Assembly: GCF_024679245.1 (NCBI RefSeq)
Contig: NC_090172.1
Location: 44,250,054 to 44,314,053 of the forward strand
Origin: Pseudorasbora parva
Lineage: Eukaryota; Chordata; Actinopteri; Cypriniformes; Gobionidae
DNA length: 64,000 nucleotides
Direction: 5' to 3'
This document shows, in pieces, positions 35,312-46,445 of the stretch; within the stretch, counting starts at the first letter, position 1; each line of letters starts with the position of its first letter. A model generated the notes under the pieces. It had not been told where the DNA came from, did no database searches, and saw only the letters and a program-made list of their open reading frames with translations. The position numbers and the translations under genes are program-made.

Positions 35312-36405
35312 AAAAGTTGATTTATTTCCCTAATTCCATTCAAAAAGTGAAACTTGTATATTATATTTATTTGTTTCACACAGACTGCCTAACAAGTTAT
35401 AATTGATGACTAACAATTTATAATTGATTATAACTGACAACTAAGGAAAATCCCAAATTCAGTATCTTAGAAAATTAGAATATTACTTAAACCAATACAA
35501 AGAAAGGATTTTTAGAAATCTTGGCCAACTGAACATGAAAAGTATGAGCATGTACAGCACTCAATACTTAGTTAGGCCTGAATTACTGCTGTGATGCGGC
35601 GTTGCATGGAGTCGATCAGTCTGTGGAAGCATGAAGTGCTCTAAAACTTCCTGGTATATGGCTGCATTTACCTTGAACCTCAGAAAACACAGTGGACCAA
35701 CACCAGCAGATTACATAGCACCCCTAACCATCACTGACTGTGGAAAATTTATACTGGACCTCAAGCAACGTGGATTGTGTGCCCCTCCTCTCTTCCTCCA
35801 GACTCTGGGACTCTGATTTCCAAAGGAAATGCACAATTTTATTTCATCAGAAGAAACAACTTCTCAGAAGTCCTTTTTGTCTTTAGCCCAGGTGTTTTGT
35901 GAATCTCCCCACTTTTTTGAATGGGTTTTGTTTCACAATCCTCTCCAGGATGTGGTTACCCTTATTGCTTGTCCACTTTTTTTACCATATCTTTTCATTC
36001 ATCTTTCACCTCTATATTTATGTTCTTTGGGAACAGTTCTGTGAATAGCCAGCCTCTTTTGCACCTTGTGCAAGATGTCAATGGTCGTCTTTTGGACAAC
36101 TGTCAAGTCAGCAATCTTCCCCATCATATGTAGTATACAAAACTAGACTGAGAGGTCTGGGCCTTTGCAGGTGTTTTGAGTGAATTAGCTGATTAGAGTG
36201 TGGCACCAGGTGTCTTCAATATTGGACCTTTTCACAATATTCAAATTTTCTGAGATACTGAATTTGGGATTTTCCTAAGTTGTTAATTATAATTATCAAA
36301 ATGAAAAGAAATAAACATTTGAAATAAATCAGTCTATGTGTAATGAATGAATGTAATATACAAGTTTCACTTTCTGAATGGAATTAGATAAATAAATCAA
36401 GTTTT
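35312..36405. mobile_element. DNA transposon relic with about 175-bp terminal inverted repeats
   Basis: The left arm at 35,312-35,485 (ttgatttatttccctaattc, aagtgaaacttgtatatta, aaatcccaaattcagtatct) is reverse-complemented at about 36,230-36,405 (agatactgaatttgggattt, tatacaagtttcacttt, aattagataaataaatcaa). The 0.74 kb interior (gatgcggcgttgcatggagt, catgaagtgctctaaaactt) resembles the minus strand of a deleted Tc1/mariner-like transposase, but no frame is intact. Confidence 0.75.
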
Positions 36406-36417
36406 TGAAGATATTCA

Positions 36418-36421
<4 letters not shown>

Positions 36422-36474
<53 letters not shown>
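36422..36474. repeat. (GT)n microsatellite
   Basis: About 26 GT units, immediately beside the 35.3-36.4 kb element. Confidence 0.95.
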
Positions 36475-36476
<2 letters not shown>

Positions 36477-38067
36477 TGAGACAACGTCCTCACTGTAAAT
36501 TAATTATAAATGTTTGCTAGATTATGTTCACGACATGTCTACTTATGTACGTTTTTTTCAGAAATATAATAAAATAATGGTTTGTATTTCAAAATATATC
36601 TAGGCTATGGCATGTCGTTATGTGTCTGTAGTGAGTTGTCTCATGTGATTTAAGTTCCACGCTTCAGAATTTCTGTTAAAGCTACACTGTGTGATATTTT
36701 CCCCCATCTAGGGGTGTAAAGGTATATGAGAATCCAGTGAATATTAGTTTCTGTTCCACTCAATTCCGATTTTGTTTTAACTGATACAGTGGCCGATTTA
36801 GTCCAAGATTGACATGGCTTCAAGTTCGACATCGTTCATGACTGCCATCACGTGTTAAAACGTGAAAAGCGAAGCTTGAATTTACAGGTATGTCCCTCTT
36901 TGTCTAATGTACTTTCAAGATGGAGGGGCAACATGGCGACCAGCATTCGAACCCCTCACCCGTATGTATTTTCAATGGCATATTATAAACTTACGAAAAT
37001 ACTTTACTACTTGAAAGAAGTAAACATGAGCACATATATTTTTGAAAGACCTAAGTGTTTTTAGCTAAGAATAAACTAAAAAAGTTACACAATGTGGGTT
37101 ACACAGTGTTAAGGGAACATGGAGAGCATTGATGCTCCCTGGTTTTCATGGTGCATGGTACTTTTTAGGGAGCGAACGTTTCAGTGACATGGAAGGAATC
37201 TGCATTTGAGGCAACCCTTAAAATGGCCGACTGCCTAATCAGCACCCTGACTACTGAACTAGGGAGCTGATTGAGACATGGACTTGTTTTTTTTGTGTTT
37301 TTTTTTCAGTTACCGGTTTTCTTTGTTCTAGTTTCCCGCCAGTCATTACTTACTATTTACATTAATTCAGTCATCACACCTGTTCGAGTCATCATCATCA
37401 TCATTATGTATTTAAGTTCCTCTTTGTTCTCAATTGAGTTGTGCATTATTGTTGTTCCCACATGCTGTTACGTTGACATTTGCCTGCTAATCATCTGTGC
37501 CTAGTTGCATAAAGCCCATTGCACATTGTTATCAGTTGTAAATGTATAATTAATGTTTCAAGTTTTTAATACTCTAATCAACATGGGTATGGACAAAGTA
37601 TGCATGCTTTATGCAAATTTGTGTTTATTTTTAGTGAAACCATACTCAACATAGCATGAAGACTAGACATATAAAAGGTCATAGATGTTTTTCAAAGAAC
37701 TTGTTCATGTTTCTGAAAGGGTTATTTCAGCATATGGCTTTGTATCAGTAGAAACCCAGAAGTATATTCGAATGATCATGAACATTCGCTCGGCTTACAT
37801 TATATTGAACAAACACGTTCAGTTTTTAATTGTAGTGTCTGTTCTCTAACTGATCTAAATGATTATATGAAAATGAACAGAACGGTAGGGACGTTGCCAA
37901 GGTGGGAAAGTGATCCAGTAGTGGTGGCTTTGGGAGTGGCGTTGTAGGGCAGTGAAGCAAGTGCATTCTGGAAGTTAATGTCTTTGATCCACATGAGACA
38001 AAAATACATTTTGTCTTTTCACAGTCCAGAAGGCACTAAATTAAAAAAAATAATTTCACGTTTCTAC

Positions 38068-38697
38068 TAGGGGTCTGCACGAATATTCGAATAGTCAAAT
38101 ATTCTAACTGTAATTAACATTCAAAAACTAAAAATAGTATTTGAATTTTACTGCGTTGATTTGCTGGCTGTAAATGCAGTGAATCCATGAGAAATCCCTC
38201 TTAATGTGGGTGGCACTGTGGAGTAGGTTAATAAGTTAAGTGTATTTGATCACAATCGTCTGCCTCGCGATGTTTGAATTACTTAGATGAAAATTGAAAA
38301 TGATGTTACAAAATGGAGTTACTTTTGATGAAATCAATTACTGAAACTGAGTTATCATAATATCACCACCACAAACAAAAATCACATGAACTTCAAACAC
38401 CAGTGGAATGAGCGATCACTGCATTCAAGAGAACAGGTAAGGGCATCTGTACCCTGAGTGAGAGTACGATAACTTATGATAGCAAAATGATCTCGAGACA
38501 AATGCTTCCTTTAAAGTTCTTTGAGGGTTTATGAACAGAAAACACAGTGCTTCACTCAAACTTCACTTAAATGTTATCTTTGTCTCCACAAAGCCTGTCA
38601 GTGGCGCATTTTCTCACCCGAGAATGTCATACTCCAATAATATTGTAGTTTCTCTCAACATGAAAATGTGAAACAATACAAGCACGACAGCCATATA

Positions 38698-38740
<43 letters not shown>

Positions 38741-39029
38741 TTCTGCACGATAACTGTGCTCTTTATAAGTGTTTCTTACCGCTTGCGCTGCTTAAGCTTA
38801 TAATGCTTTTGTTCTTTAGGCATTTTTTTTAAACACTGTTTAATATTTTAAAAACCTTAAGAAATAACAAGCGTGTTGTGTAAATTGTCTAATCATAAGC
38901 TTGTTGAGAAAAAAAGAAAAAGAAACGTCTCTCTCATTTTCTCAAAATACCTAATTTAAATAAACGAATATTCGATTTTTATGAGCTCAAATATTCGAAT
39001 ACAATATTTTGGGAAAATGCCCATCCCTA
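38068..39029. mobile_element. hAT-type element (962 bp) with a perfect 8-bp target duplication
   Basis: Ends are taggggtctgcacgaatatt and aatgcccatccctA-type inverse, with attcgaat motifs just inside both. Flanking duplications gtttctac (38,060-38,067 and 39,030-39,037) are identical. It carries a (TG)n expansion at 38,702-38,738. No transposase frame. A related truncated copy lies at 60,300-60,770. Confidence 0.85.
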
Positions 39030-40464
39030 GTTTCTACTACATTAATGACTCAGTTTAAATACAAAGCTTAATGCTAAATCACTGAAGTTAACCATTTAAG
39101 CCTAAGCTTAAAAATTCAGAATAAGCAGTGGTTTCTCTCATTTTAAGAAAATAAATAAAGGGAGTTTTTACATAGCAGTTTAGTTTAGAACAGGGCACAG
39201 TTCGTATGAAAGATTGGTAATGATTATGAGAGCTGTCATGCGGACCTGGGAGCGAGGAGGTTGTAACGAGAAGGTATATAGTGCGGCCCCTTTAAGAGAT
39301 GTGCGTTCCCTATTGAACTGCCGGTATTTTGTGCGCGCACCGAACTGTCCTGCGATTCACGTGACCAGTGTGAGAAACGTGGACTTGGGAGCGCTCTTGT
39401 TTAGAAAATTAACTTGCATATTCGTTTTAGCCAATTTTAATGTATTTAGTTCAATAAAACGCATGTACGCATGTAGTAAAACGCACCTACTGTAAGTGGT
39501 AATGGTGTTAATGATTTACCTCAGACATGAGCGAGAGTGAGCTTGCAGTGTATTTGTGCATCGTGCTCAGCAGAGGTGGACAAAGTACACAACTCTATTA
39601 CTTGAGTAAAAGTACTACTGGTTGAGTAATTAGTAAGTATTACTTCGTTACAAGTGAAAGTTCTAAAAACTGATTTTTACTAGAGTAAAAGTACAAAAGT
39701 GTTTGTTTTTAAAAGTACTTAACTATCAAAAGTAAATGTAATTTTTTAATCTCAATGCATTAATTTATTATTGTTGAATTGTTCATGGTCGGGTAAGCCA
39801 GTCAGTGATGCTCGACCTTAAACTAATTTCAATAAAAGTAACGAAGCTCTTTACAAAGCTGCTGTCACTTTAAGTCTGAATGCACTGATACACATCTGAT
39901 ATTCTATACTTTTTACTCTTCTCTTTCTCTCAGATGTGTACATTGTTTAACATTTTATGAGACATGCATCAATTTTATGCCAACTAATCTATAATCTTTT
40001 CCTAAAACTGAAACATACTTTGTATGTATGGCCATGGGTGCACACACTGTGCTGAGGAACCGTATTCATCTATTTTGCTATAAACTGATCAGTGTTAAAA
40101 ATTTTGGGGGAAACTTCACATGAGCCTACACAGGATTACTGAAAGGCTGTCTGCAAAAAAAACTAAACTTTTAACGTCACCCACAAAAATCACCCATTGA
40201 CTTGAAAGCTGCTACAGAAATTACTTTTGACTTTGAGGACCTTGATAGAAATGTAGTGGAGTAAAAAGGGCTGTGCAATATATCGAAATATCGCAAATGT
40301 ACATATCGCAATATTCATATCGCATCCAAGCAATTGCTAGCAATCTAGCACTCGGAAAGCGTTCCACCCATAGGGGCGGCCATTGCTAACCAAGCCATCA
40401 CCTGCTGTTAGCATCCCATTGACTCCCATTCATTTTTGAGTCACTTTGACAGTGAATAACTTTA

Positions 40465-42084
40465 CAGTCCCTGACAAAAGTCTTGTCACTTATCTATTTT
40501 CTAGAAATACCTGATATTAACCTGACTTTTAATTAATTCATTGGTGTTAGAAATAGCTCATATGAAAAGCTAAAACCCTCCAAAATGATGTTTAATGCAC
40601 TGAAATAAATCATTTTCACAGAAAAAATATTTATAATTTAATCAAGACAGAAAGGTCAAATTTTGGCAAGACAAAAGTTTTGTTGCCTATACAGAAATTG
40701 AACAAATTTACAGCAAATACAAAAATATGTCAGCAAATTAAGTTGTGGTGCTGTGAGATCCAAATTTAATATCTTGTATGACTTCCATGGGCTTGAAGGA
40801 CTCCTTCCATGCGGTTTGGCATGGATTCATACAATTTATTGATGAAGTCATCAGGAATGGCTAAGAAAGCAGTTTTGCATGCCTCCCAGAGTTCATCAAT
40901 ATTCTTTGGTTTCGTCTTCCATGCGTCCTCTTTCATCCTACCCCACATATGCTCAATGATGTTCATGTCTGGTGACTGGGCTGGCCTATCCTGGAGCATC
41001 TTGATCTTCTTCGCCTTGAGGAACTTTGATGTGGAGATGGAAGTATGCGATGGAGCACCGTCCTGCTGCGGAATTTGGCCTCTTTTATGGTTGGGAATAA
41101 GAGGTAGCTAATATTTCTTGTTATTTTAGACTATTAATGTTGCCTTCCACCCTGCAGATCTCTCGCACACCCCCATACTGGATGTAACCCCAGACCATGA
41201 TTTTTCCGCCACCAAACTTCACTGTTTTCTGGGTGAATCTCGGATCCATTCGGACACCAGTAGGTCTCCTGCAATATTTGCGGCGACTGTGGTGTAATTC
41301 AACAGAAGATTCATCTGAAAAATCCACCTTCTGCCACTTTTCCAGCGTCCATCCTTTTAGCAGGCTGTGGGCCTTGGCAAATGCCACACGTTTTTCAATT
41401 GTCTTTTGTTTAGTGCTGGCTTCTGGGCACTGATTCGACCATGGAGGTCATTTCGAGGCAGAATCCTACAAACTGTTCTTGTTGACACAGGGACTTCAGG
41501 TGACCAGGTCTCGTGGAGCTCTGCTGCAGTGGAAAATGGGCTGGCCTTGGATTTTCGAGCCAACAAACGGTCCTCTTGAGTAGTTGTCTTGCGGGGTCTG
41601 CCTGACCTGGGCTTGTCAAAAACGTCTCCAATCTCTTCAAATCTTTTTTTTATCCTCTGTACTTGACGCTGAGACACATTGAAGGTGTCTGCCACATCAG
41701 CAGTGGATCTGGTCTTCAGCCTCTTGATAATCAAAACTTTAGTCTCAGGGTGAATCTTAGGCATGTTTGCAGAGGTCTAGTTGCAGTTGATGTGAAGGTC
41801 TAGTGTACTGGGGTTCTTTTTATACACACCTGAGACCTAATTGATCCATTATTAGTCACAGGTGAAGCTCCTATGACAATGTGACAACACTTATGTCTTT
41901 GCAAAAATTGACTCAATGGGCTTTACCAAGCTGTGAATATTAGAATACTTTTTGAAAGTTTAGTTTTTCACTGGTGGGATTAAAATTAGCCATTTCTTGT
42001 AAAAAAAAATCTTGATTAGAAATATATTTCAGCGGCACTTTAGGTCAATTTGTACACAAGCGACAAGACTTTTGTCAGGGACTG
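40465..42084 (-). mobile_element. Tc1-like transposon, 1,620 bp, near full length
   Basis: Terminal inverted repeats cagtccctgacaaaagtctt (left) and aagacttttgtcagggactg (right), at least 23 bp perfect, each flanked by the TA target. Length is typical of Tc1 elements. The transposase is on the minus strand and is described separately. Confidence 0.93.
40766..41764 (-). pseudogene. Tc1 transposase, broken by frameshifts
   Basis: Three frames on the minus strand cover the protein. 41,764-41,357 is the N-terminal paired-like HTH region (MPKIHPETKVLIIKRLKTRS, with a GRPRK motif). 41,387-41,121 is the central DDE part, containing DFSDESS and GGGKIMVWG. 40,999-40,766 is the C-terminal part with PAQSPDMNIIEHMWGRMKED, the region of the second and third catalytic acids. 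Frame changes between the pieces mean it cannot yield a full transposase as read. Decay looks mild compared with the other Tc1 relics here. Confidence 0.85.
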
Positions 42085-43084
42085 TATATCTGAGGCGTTT
42101 AAAGACTCCATTTGTCCATTGTTTATTTATAAAAAAACACGACAATGCATAAAAGGCTCCATTACCTTGTATCTTACACTATCGCCCCGTAGAAGCTGTT
42201 TTTGTAAAAATAGGCTAGCGATTGCGTCATAACCAACGCGACTCTGTCGCACAGTTGAAAAATTACCGTATAGACCTGAGGAGACGCTCGCAGGCAGTCT
42301 TTTACTGTCTATGAGGCCGTCGGGGGGACGTGGAGACATAAAGTCTGATAAAGTCAAGGGAGAAGAATGGGGAGAAGCCCATAGTGAGCCAAAAACAACG
42401 GGAGAAAACCATTTAAACAACGTGATTCAGATTTCACTTTCCACAACTATTAGAAGACCTACAACTGTCAGACAGGTTGCTTACGTCACATCGACGTCGT
42501 CAAGCTCAGTCTGAGCCTGCGCAGTTCGCTCAGCCATCAGGAAGTGAGTGCCTCTGATTGGCCTCATTTTTCCGCCGTTGAAGTCAATGGGATAGCTCTG
42601 TCCATTTCTTTTACTGTCTATGATCGCAACGGCTCGCAATATCTGAATGATTTTAATAGGCTACATCAACATTGTGAAAAGTGTATGTTTTAGGTCACAC
42701 ATTGGGCAGAGAATAGACTGGGGACATTACTGTTACTTATGTGACTTGCTTGACGTTAAAAAGAGTTATTAAACGCAATAATTTGCAAAAAAACAATAAT
42801 TTGCAGTCTCACGCTAATTCACACACACCAAAACGTAAACAATTTGTGACCCAAATTTTTTCTACAACACAGCGGGTCACTTTCAGAAGTTGTAGCAATG
42901 CTTTCTTTATCCAGATAGAATGTGAAACGCAAATGGGTTCATTCTCAGTTTTTTACACACTAATTGCAATATCGTATCGCATATCGAATATTGCATTATT
43001 TAACAAGATATCTCATATTGCATTTTTCTTAAATATTGCATAGCCGTAAAGTACGATATTTGTCTTTCAATGTAGTGAAGTTAA

Positions 43085-45317
43085 AGGGGGGGTGAAGCAC
43101 ACAGTTTCAGTCATCTTGAGTACGTAGAGTAGTATTGCATCCTTCATATCTCCGAAAAGTCTTTAGTTTTATTATATTTATAAAAGAAAGATCTTTCCGG
43201 AAAAAAACGAGCACCTGGAGGCGTATCGTGTGGGCAGAGCTAAAGAATGACGAGCGCGCAGCTACTGCACGAGAGATTGCTGAAAGCTGTCATCCTCAAG
43301 CGTGGAAAAGAAAACGTTACTCTAATAAACCATGGCTATCAATCAGATTCAACTAATACAGATATGATCCAGAATCAGATCCGCAGGATGAAATAAATTG
43401 AACCGGAGAAACAGCAGCAGCAGGACGTCCTTCTGTGAGGTGTATGACCTTTACTGTATTAGGCCTGCCAACATTTGTGTGGGTTTACTCTCAGTTTATG
43501 ATGACATGATTTGGTTTATGGACTATTGTATGCAACTAAACCTTAGCAGTAGCAAGCAAAACGGTTTTGCACGTCAGATGCGTTTAGCATCTGTAAAAAG
43601 TAGACACTTTTTGAGCGTCCCCTAGCCTAGCTTTATGTTTGGGTGGTTTTAAAATAAACAAACTGACAAATTAGTCAGCTAAACAAATGTATTTAAACAC
43701 ACACCATACATCGCATGTTCCATTGATAAATTAACTAACGTATACACGATCGTGTTGTTTACTGATGTTTACTCACGCGACGATAGCCAACAACACGGAC
43801 ATTTGAAGCAGTTTTACTCACCGCCTGCTTCCAAAGCAGGACTGTGAACCTTTATCGCTGGGACCGCTCCGTCAAAAGCACACTTCTTGTTGATTTGGTG
43901 AAGTCCTGACAGCAGAGACCGTGGAGATCCACTATTGCGACACGACCGATGCGTGATGTGACTCTTCTCGTCATTTCTGCGTTTAAATCGGTTCAAATGC
44001 ATCGCTGCCTTCCTGGAATGCTGTGTGGGCACGTTAAAGTCGTTTGATGTCACCCATAGGAATAAAGTGTAGTGCGGCGCGACATAAGTATTGCACGGAC
44101 GAGTGAATCTGCACCTTGAGAGCAGTGTTTATGGGCGTGCATTTGCTCTTTCGCCTCAGTCACGCGTCCGTGCACCGTTCCGGGAGAAGAGCCCGTATGG
44201 CCCATACAAGGACCTTCCGCTCTGCCGACGTCAAGCGGACCCATACTCGAAAAAAACTCTCCGAAACTTGTGAGGAACCGGAAGGAGTATTTTTGACACA
44301 GAAATACTCCATCAAACGTCCAACTTAGTGTTTGAAACTTTGTCTATGTTTAGGATAGGAATCCAAGTCTTTAAAGGGGGGGTGAAACACTCAGTTTCAG
44401 TCAATCTCATGTCAATCTTGAGTACCTATAGAGTAGTATTGCATCCTTCATATAGTTTTAGTTTTATTATATTTATAAAAGAAATATGGGCTGTACTGAG
44501 TCTTTCCGGAAAAAAACCGAGCTTGTGGGCGGAGCTAAAGAATGACAAGCACGCAAAGCGGTGACGTCCTCAAGTGTGGAGAAACTCATGGCTATCGAGC
44601 TCAGCTAATACAGATAATGATCCAGAATCATTCAGAGGCTGAAATAAATTGAACAGGGAAACGGCAACAGCAGGACGTCTGTCTCTGTGGTATGTACTGT
44701 ATTTAGTGGCCTGTCAACATTTGTGTGTGTTTACTCGCAGTTTATGAGGACATGATTCGGTTAATGGACTATTGTATGCAACTAAACCTTCGCTGTAGCA
44801 AGCAAAACGGTTTTGCACGTCAGACTAGTCTACATAGAACAACAAAAGAGTCCGTTAGCCCGTTATTTGAATGACGAAGCACGCAATGGTGTCGTTTACT
44901 GATGTTTACTCACGCGACGTGCCAACAGCATAGCAGTTGAAGCAGTTTTACTCACCGGCTGCTTCCAAAGCAGGACCGAACCTTTATCGCTGGGACCGCT
45001 CCGTCAAAAACACACTTCTTTGGTATGATTTGGTAAAGTCCTGACAGCAGTGAACGGTGGAGATACACTTTTGCGATGTTGCGATTTTTAACACAAAAAA
45101 TACTCCATCAAACGTCCAACATTAGTTTTTGAAACTTTGTCTATGTTTAGGATAGGAATCCAAGTCTTTAACAGTGTAAAAAGCTCAGTATGCATGAAAC
45201 AGCATTTCACCCCCCCTTTAACAGTGTAAAATGCTCAGTATGTATGAAACAGCATTTCACCCCCCCTTTAACAGTGTAAAAAGCTCAGTATGTATGAAAC
45301 AGCATTTCACCCCCCCT
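43085..45317. mobile_element. Outer TTAA element interrupted by a copy of itself
   Basis: The left end aggggggggtga-type (43,085 onward) and right end tcaccccccct (to 45,317) are inverted repeats. TTAA flanks at 43,081-43,084 and 45,318-45,321. It is a non-autonomous member of a widespread fish family (ttgagtacgtagagtagtat, tttccggaaaaaaacgagca, gggcagagctaaagaatgac). TTAA suggests piggyBac/Kolobok type. It is broken at 44,371 by the inner copy. Confidence 0.82.
44375..45217. mobile_element. Inner TTAA element (843 bp) inserted in the outer copy
   Basis: Starts agggggggtgaaacactcag right after TTAA at 44,371-44,374 and ends tttcaccccccct before TTAA at 45,218-45,221. The target is the TTAA in aatccaagtctttaacagtg, about 50 bp from the 3' end of the outer copy. 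Sequence matches the outer copy along most of its length with internal deletions. Confidence 0.82.
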
Positions 45318-45321
45318 TTAA
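45172..45321. repeat. Three tandem copies of a 50-bp transposon 3' end
   Basis: The unit cagtgtaaaaagctcagtat ... cagcatttcaccccccctttaa is repeated with TTAA ends at 45,218, 45,268 and 45,318. Units differ at one or two bases (tgcatgaa/tgtatgaa, aagctc/atgctc). Confidence 0.9.
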
Positions 45322-45659
45322 GGTCATAAATTTCCAGAAAAAAAATAATACTCAGGTAAAGTACAGATGCTCAAAAAGTGTACTTAAGTATACTACTCAA
45401 GTAAATTAACTTAGTTACTGTCCACCTCTGGTGCTCGGACTACAGAGAATGTGCTCAGTGTAAAAACACACTTTCATTTGACCTGGAGTCCAATAACAGT
45501 TAAACCGAAAATATAGCTTATGTAGGCTTTAACTTCACTTGTTTTAGAAAAGTAATGTTTATGTTAACACTTTTCATTCTCTATTAATATTTGCTGCTAC
45601 GTCCTTTACGTCTATGGCTTATCTCAATTTCTCCAAATACGGGCTAGGCCACAGATCAA

Positions 45660-46445
45660 ACAGAAAATGTGCGGATTGGTGCTTGCAACAGTTATTACAG
45701 TTAATTCCCAGAGCCTGATCTGATCATCACTCAAGTGAAGTCCGGTCATGAACGAATCATTCTTTTTTTAACGGTTCTTTTGAACCGGTTCTTTTTAGTA
45801 AACCGGGTGAACCAGTTCACCAAATCGGACTGAATCGTTCTAAACGGTTCGCGTCTCAAATCAGCGCTGATCGCACACGTTACTTTAGTTGCTCACTTTC
45901 TGACATAAGGGACAGTCCCTCCGAATATAAATAAACTAATGTCTTGAATTATATGTTGTAACTCCAACCGTTCACTGAACTGAGACATGTTTTGCTGAGA
46001 GATCTGATGAACTCACGAGCCGCTGATACTGAGCAATGCGTGAGTAACTGAACGAGCACCGGTCGGATCAGCAGTTCATAATCGAAAACTGTTTCTCTCG
46101 GACACGTTCAATACTGAGATCCGTCGAGCCGATGATAAAGAGCCTCTTCATACACACGACGCTCTTCCTCACTGGACTGTTTTTCCGGCTACCGCAGGAC
46201 TTCAGTGCGAGACACAGCAAGCCGCCTAAAACAGGTGAATTTAAACAATGGCTAAGTGGCTAAACGCATCTCGTTGTCATGTAATGGACCTGCTGATGTT
46301 GGACAGACATTTTAATTGCATTTTGTGTCTGTTAAGAGGCACAAAGACACCCTTTACCTGTATGCCCCCAAAGTTGCCGTTTTAGCTGAGGGGGGGCTTT
46401 GGGCATAAACTGTAATAACTCCGTGTTGCAAGCACCAATCCGGTT
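45660..46445. repeat. Inverted-repeat-bounded DNA repeat
   Basis: gcggattggtgcttgcaaca then gttattacagtt at 45,671 is inverted at about 46,400-46,441 (aactgtaataactccgtgtt, gcaagcaccaatccggtt). The interior includes the cggttcttttgaaccggttc repeat motif at 45,771-45,790. No coding frame is recognisable. Confidence 0.5.

Larger units (their letters stand above)
40269..43045. mobile_element. Element with ggctgtgcaatat ends, nested in the hAT
   Basis: Left end ggctgtgcaatatatcgaaat, right end atattgcatagcc, with cgcaatat/atatcg motifs within both ends. Host hAT sequence resumes at gtaaagtacgatatttgtct. The interior may include a further element (about 40,340-42,650) and contains the Tc1 copy at 40,465-42,084. 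Confidence 0.65.
39570..45430. mobile_element. hAT-type element hosting several nested insertions
   Basis: Left end cagaggtggacaaagtacac, right end agttactgtccacctctg. Flanks gtgctcag (39,562-39,569) and gtgctcgg (45,431-45,438) match 7 of 8 as a target duplication. The uninterrupted hAT parts are 39,570-40,268, 43,046-43,080 and 45,322-45,430; the remainder is later insertions. No intact transposase is seen in the hAT portions. Confidence 0.8.

Noticed and set aside
39214..39495. 93-codon plus-strand frame before the hAT nest
   Set aside because: No recognisable domain or splice context; chance frame in a CpG-containing stretch.
43135..44564. Several 60-80 codon frames inside the TTAA elements
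   Set aside because: The corresponding frames are not kept between the two copies, and no transposase motif is present.
45172..45321. CRISPR-like array (three 50-bp repeats)
   Set aside because: The repeats are contiguous without spacers and equal the 3' end of the surrounding transposon; the genome is a vertebrate.
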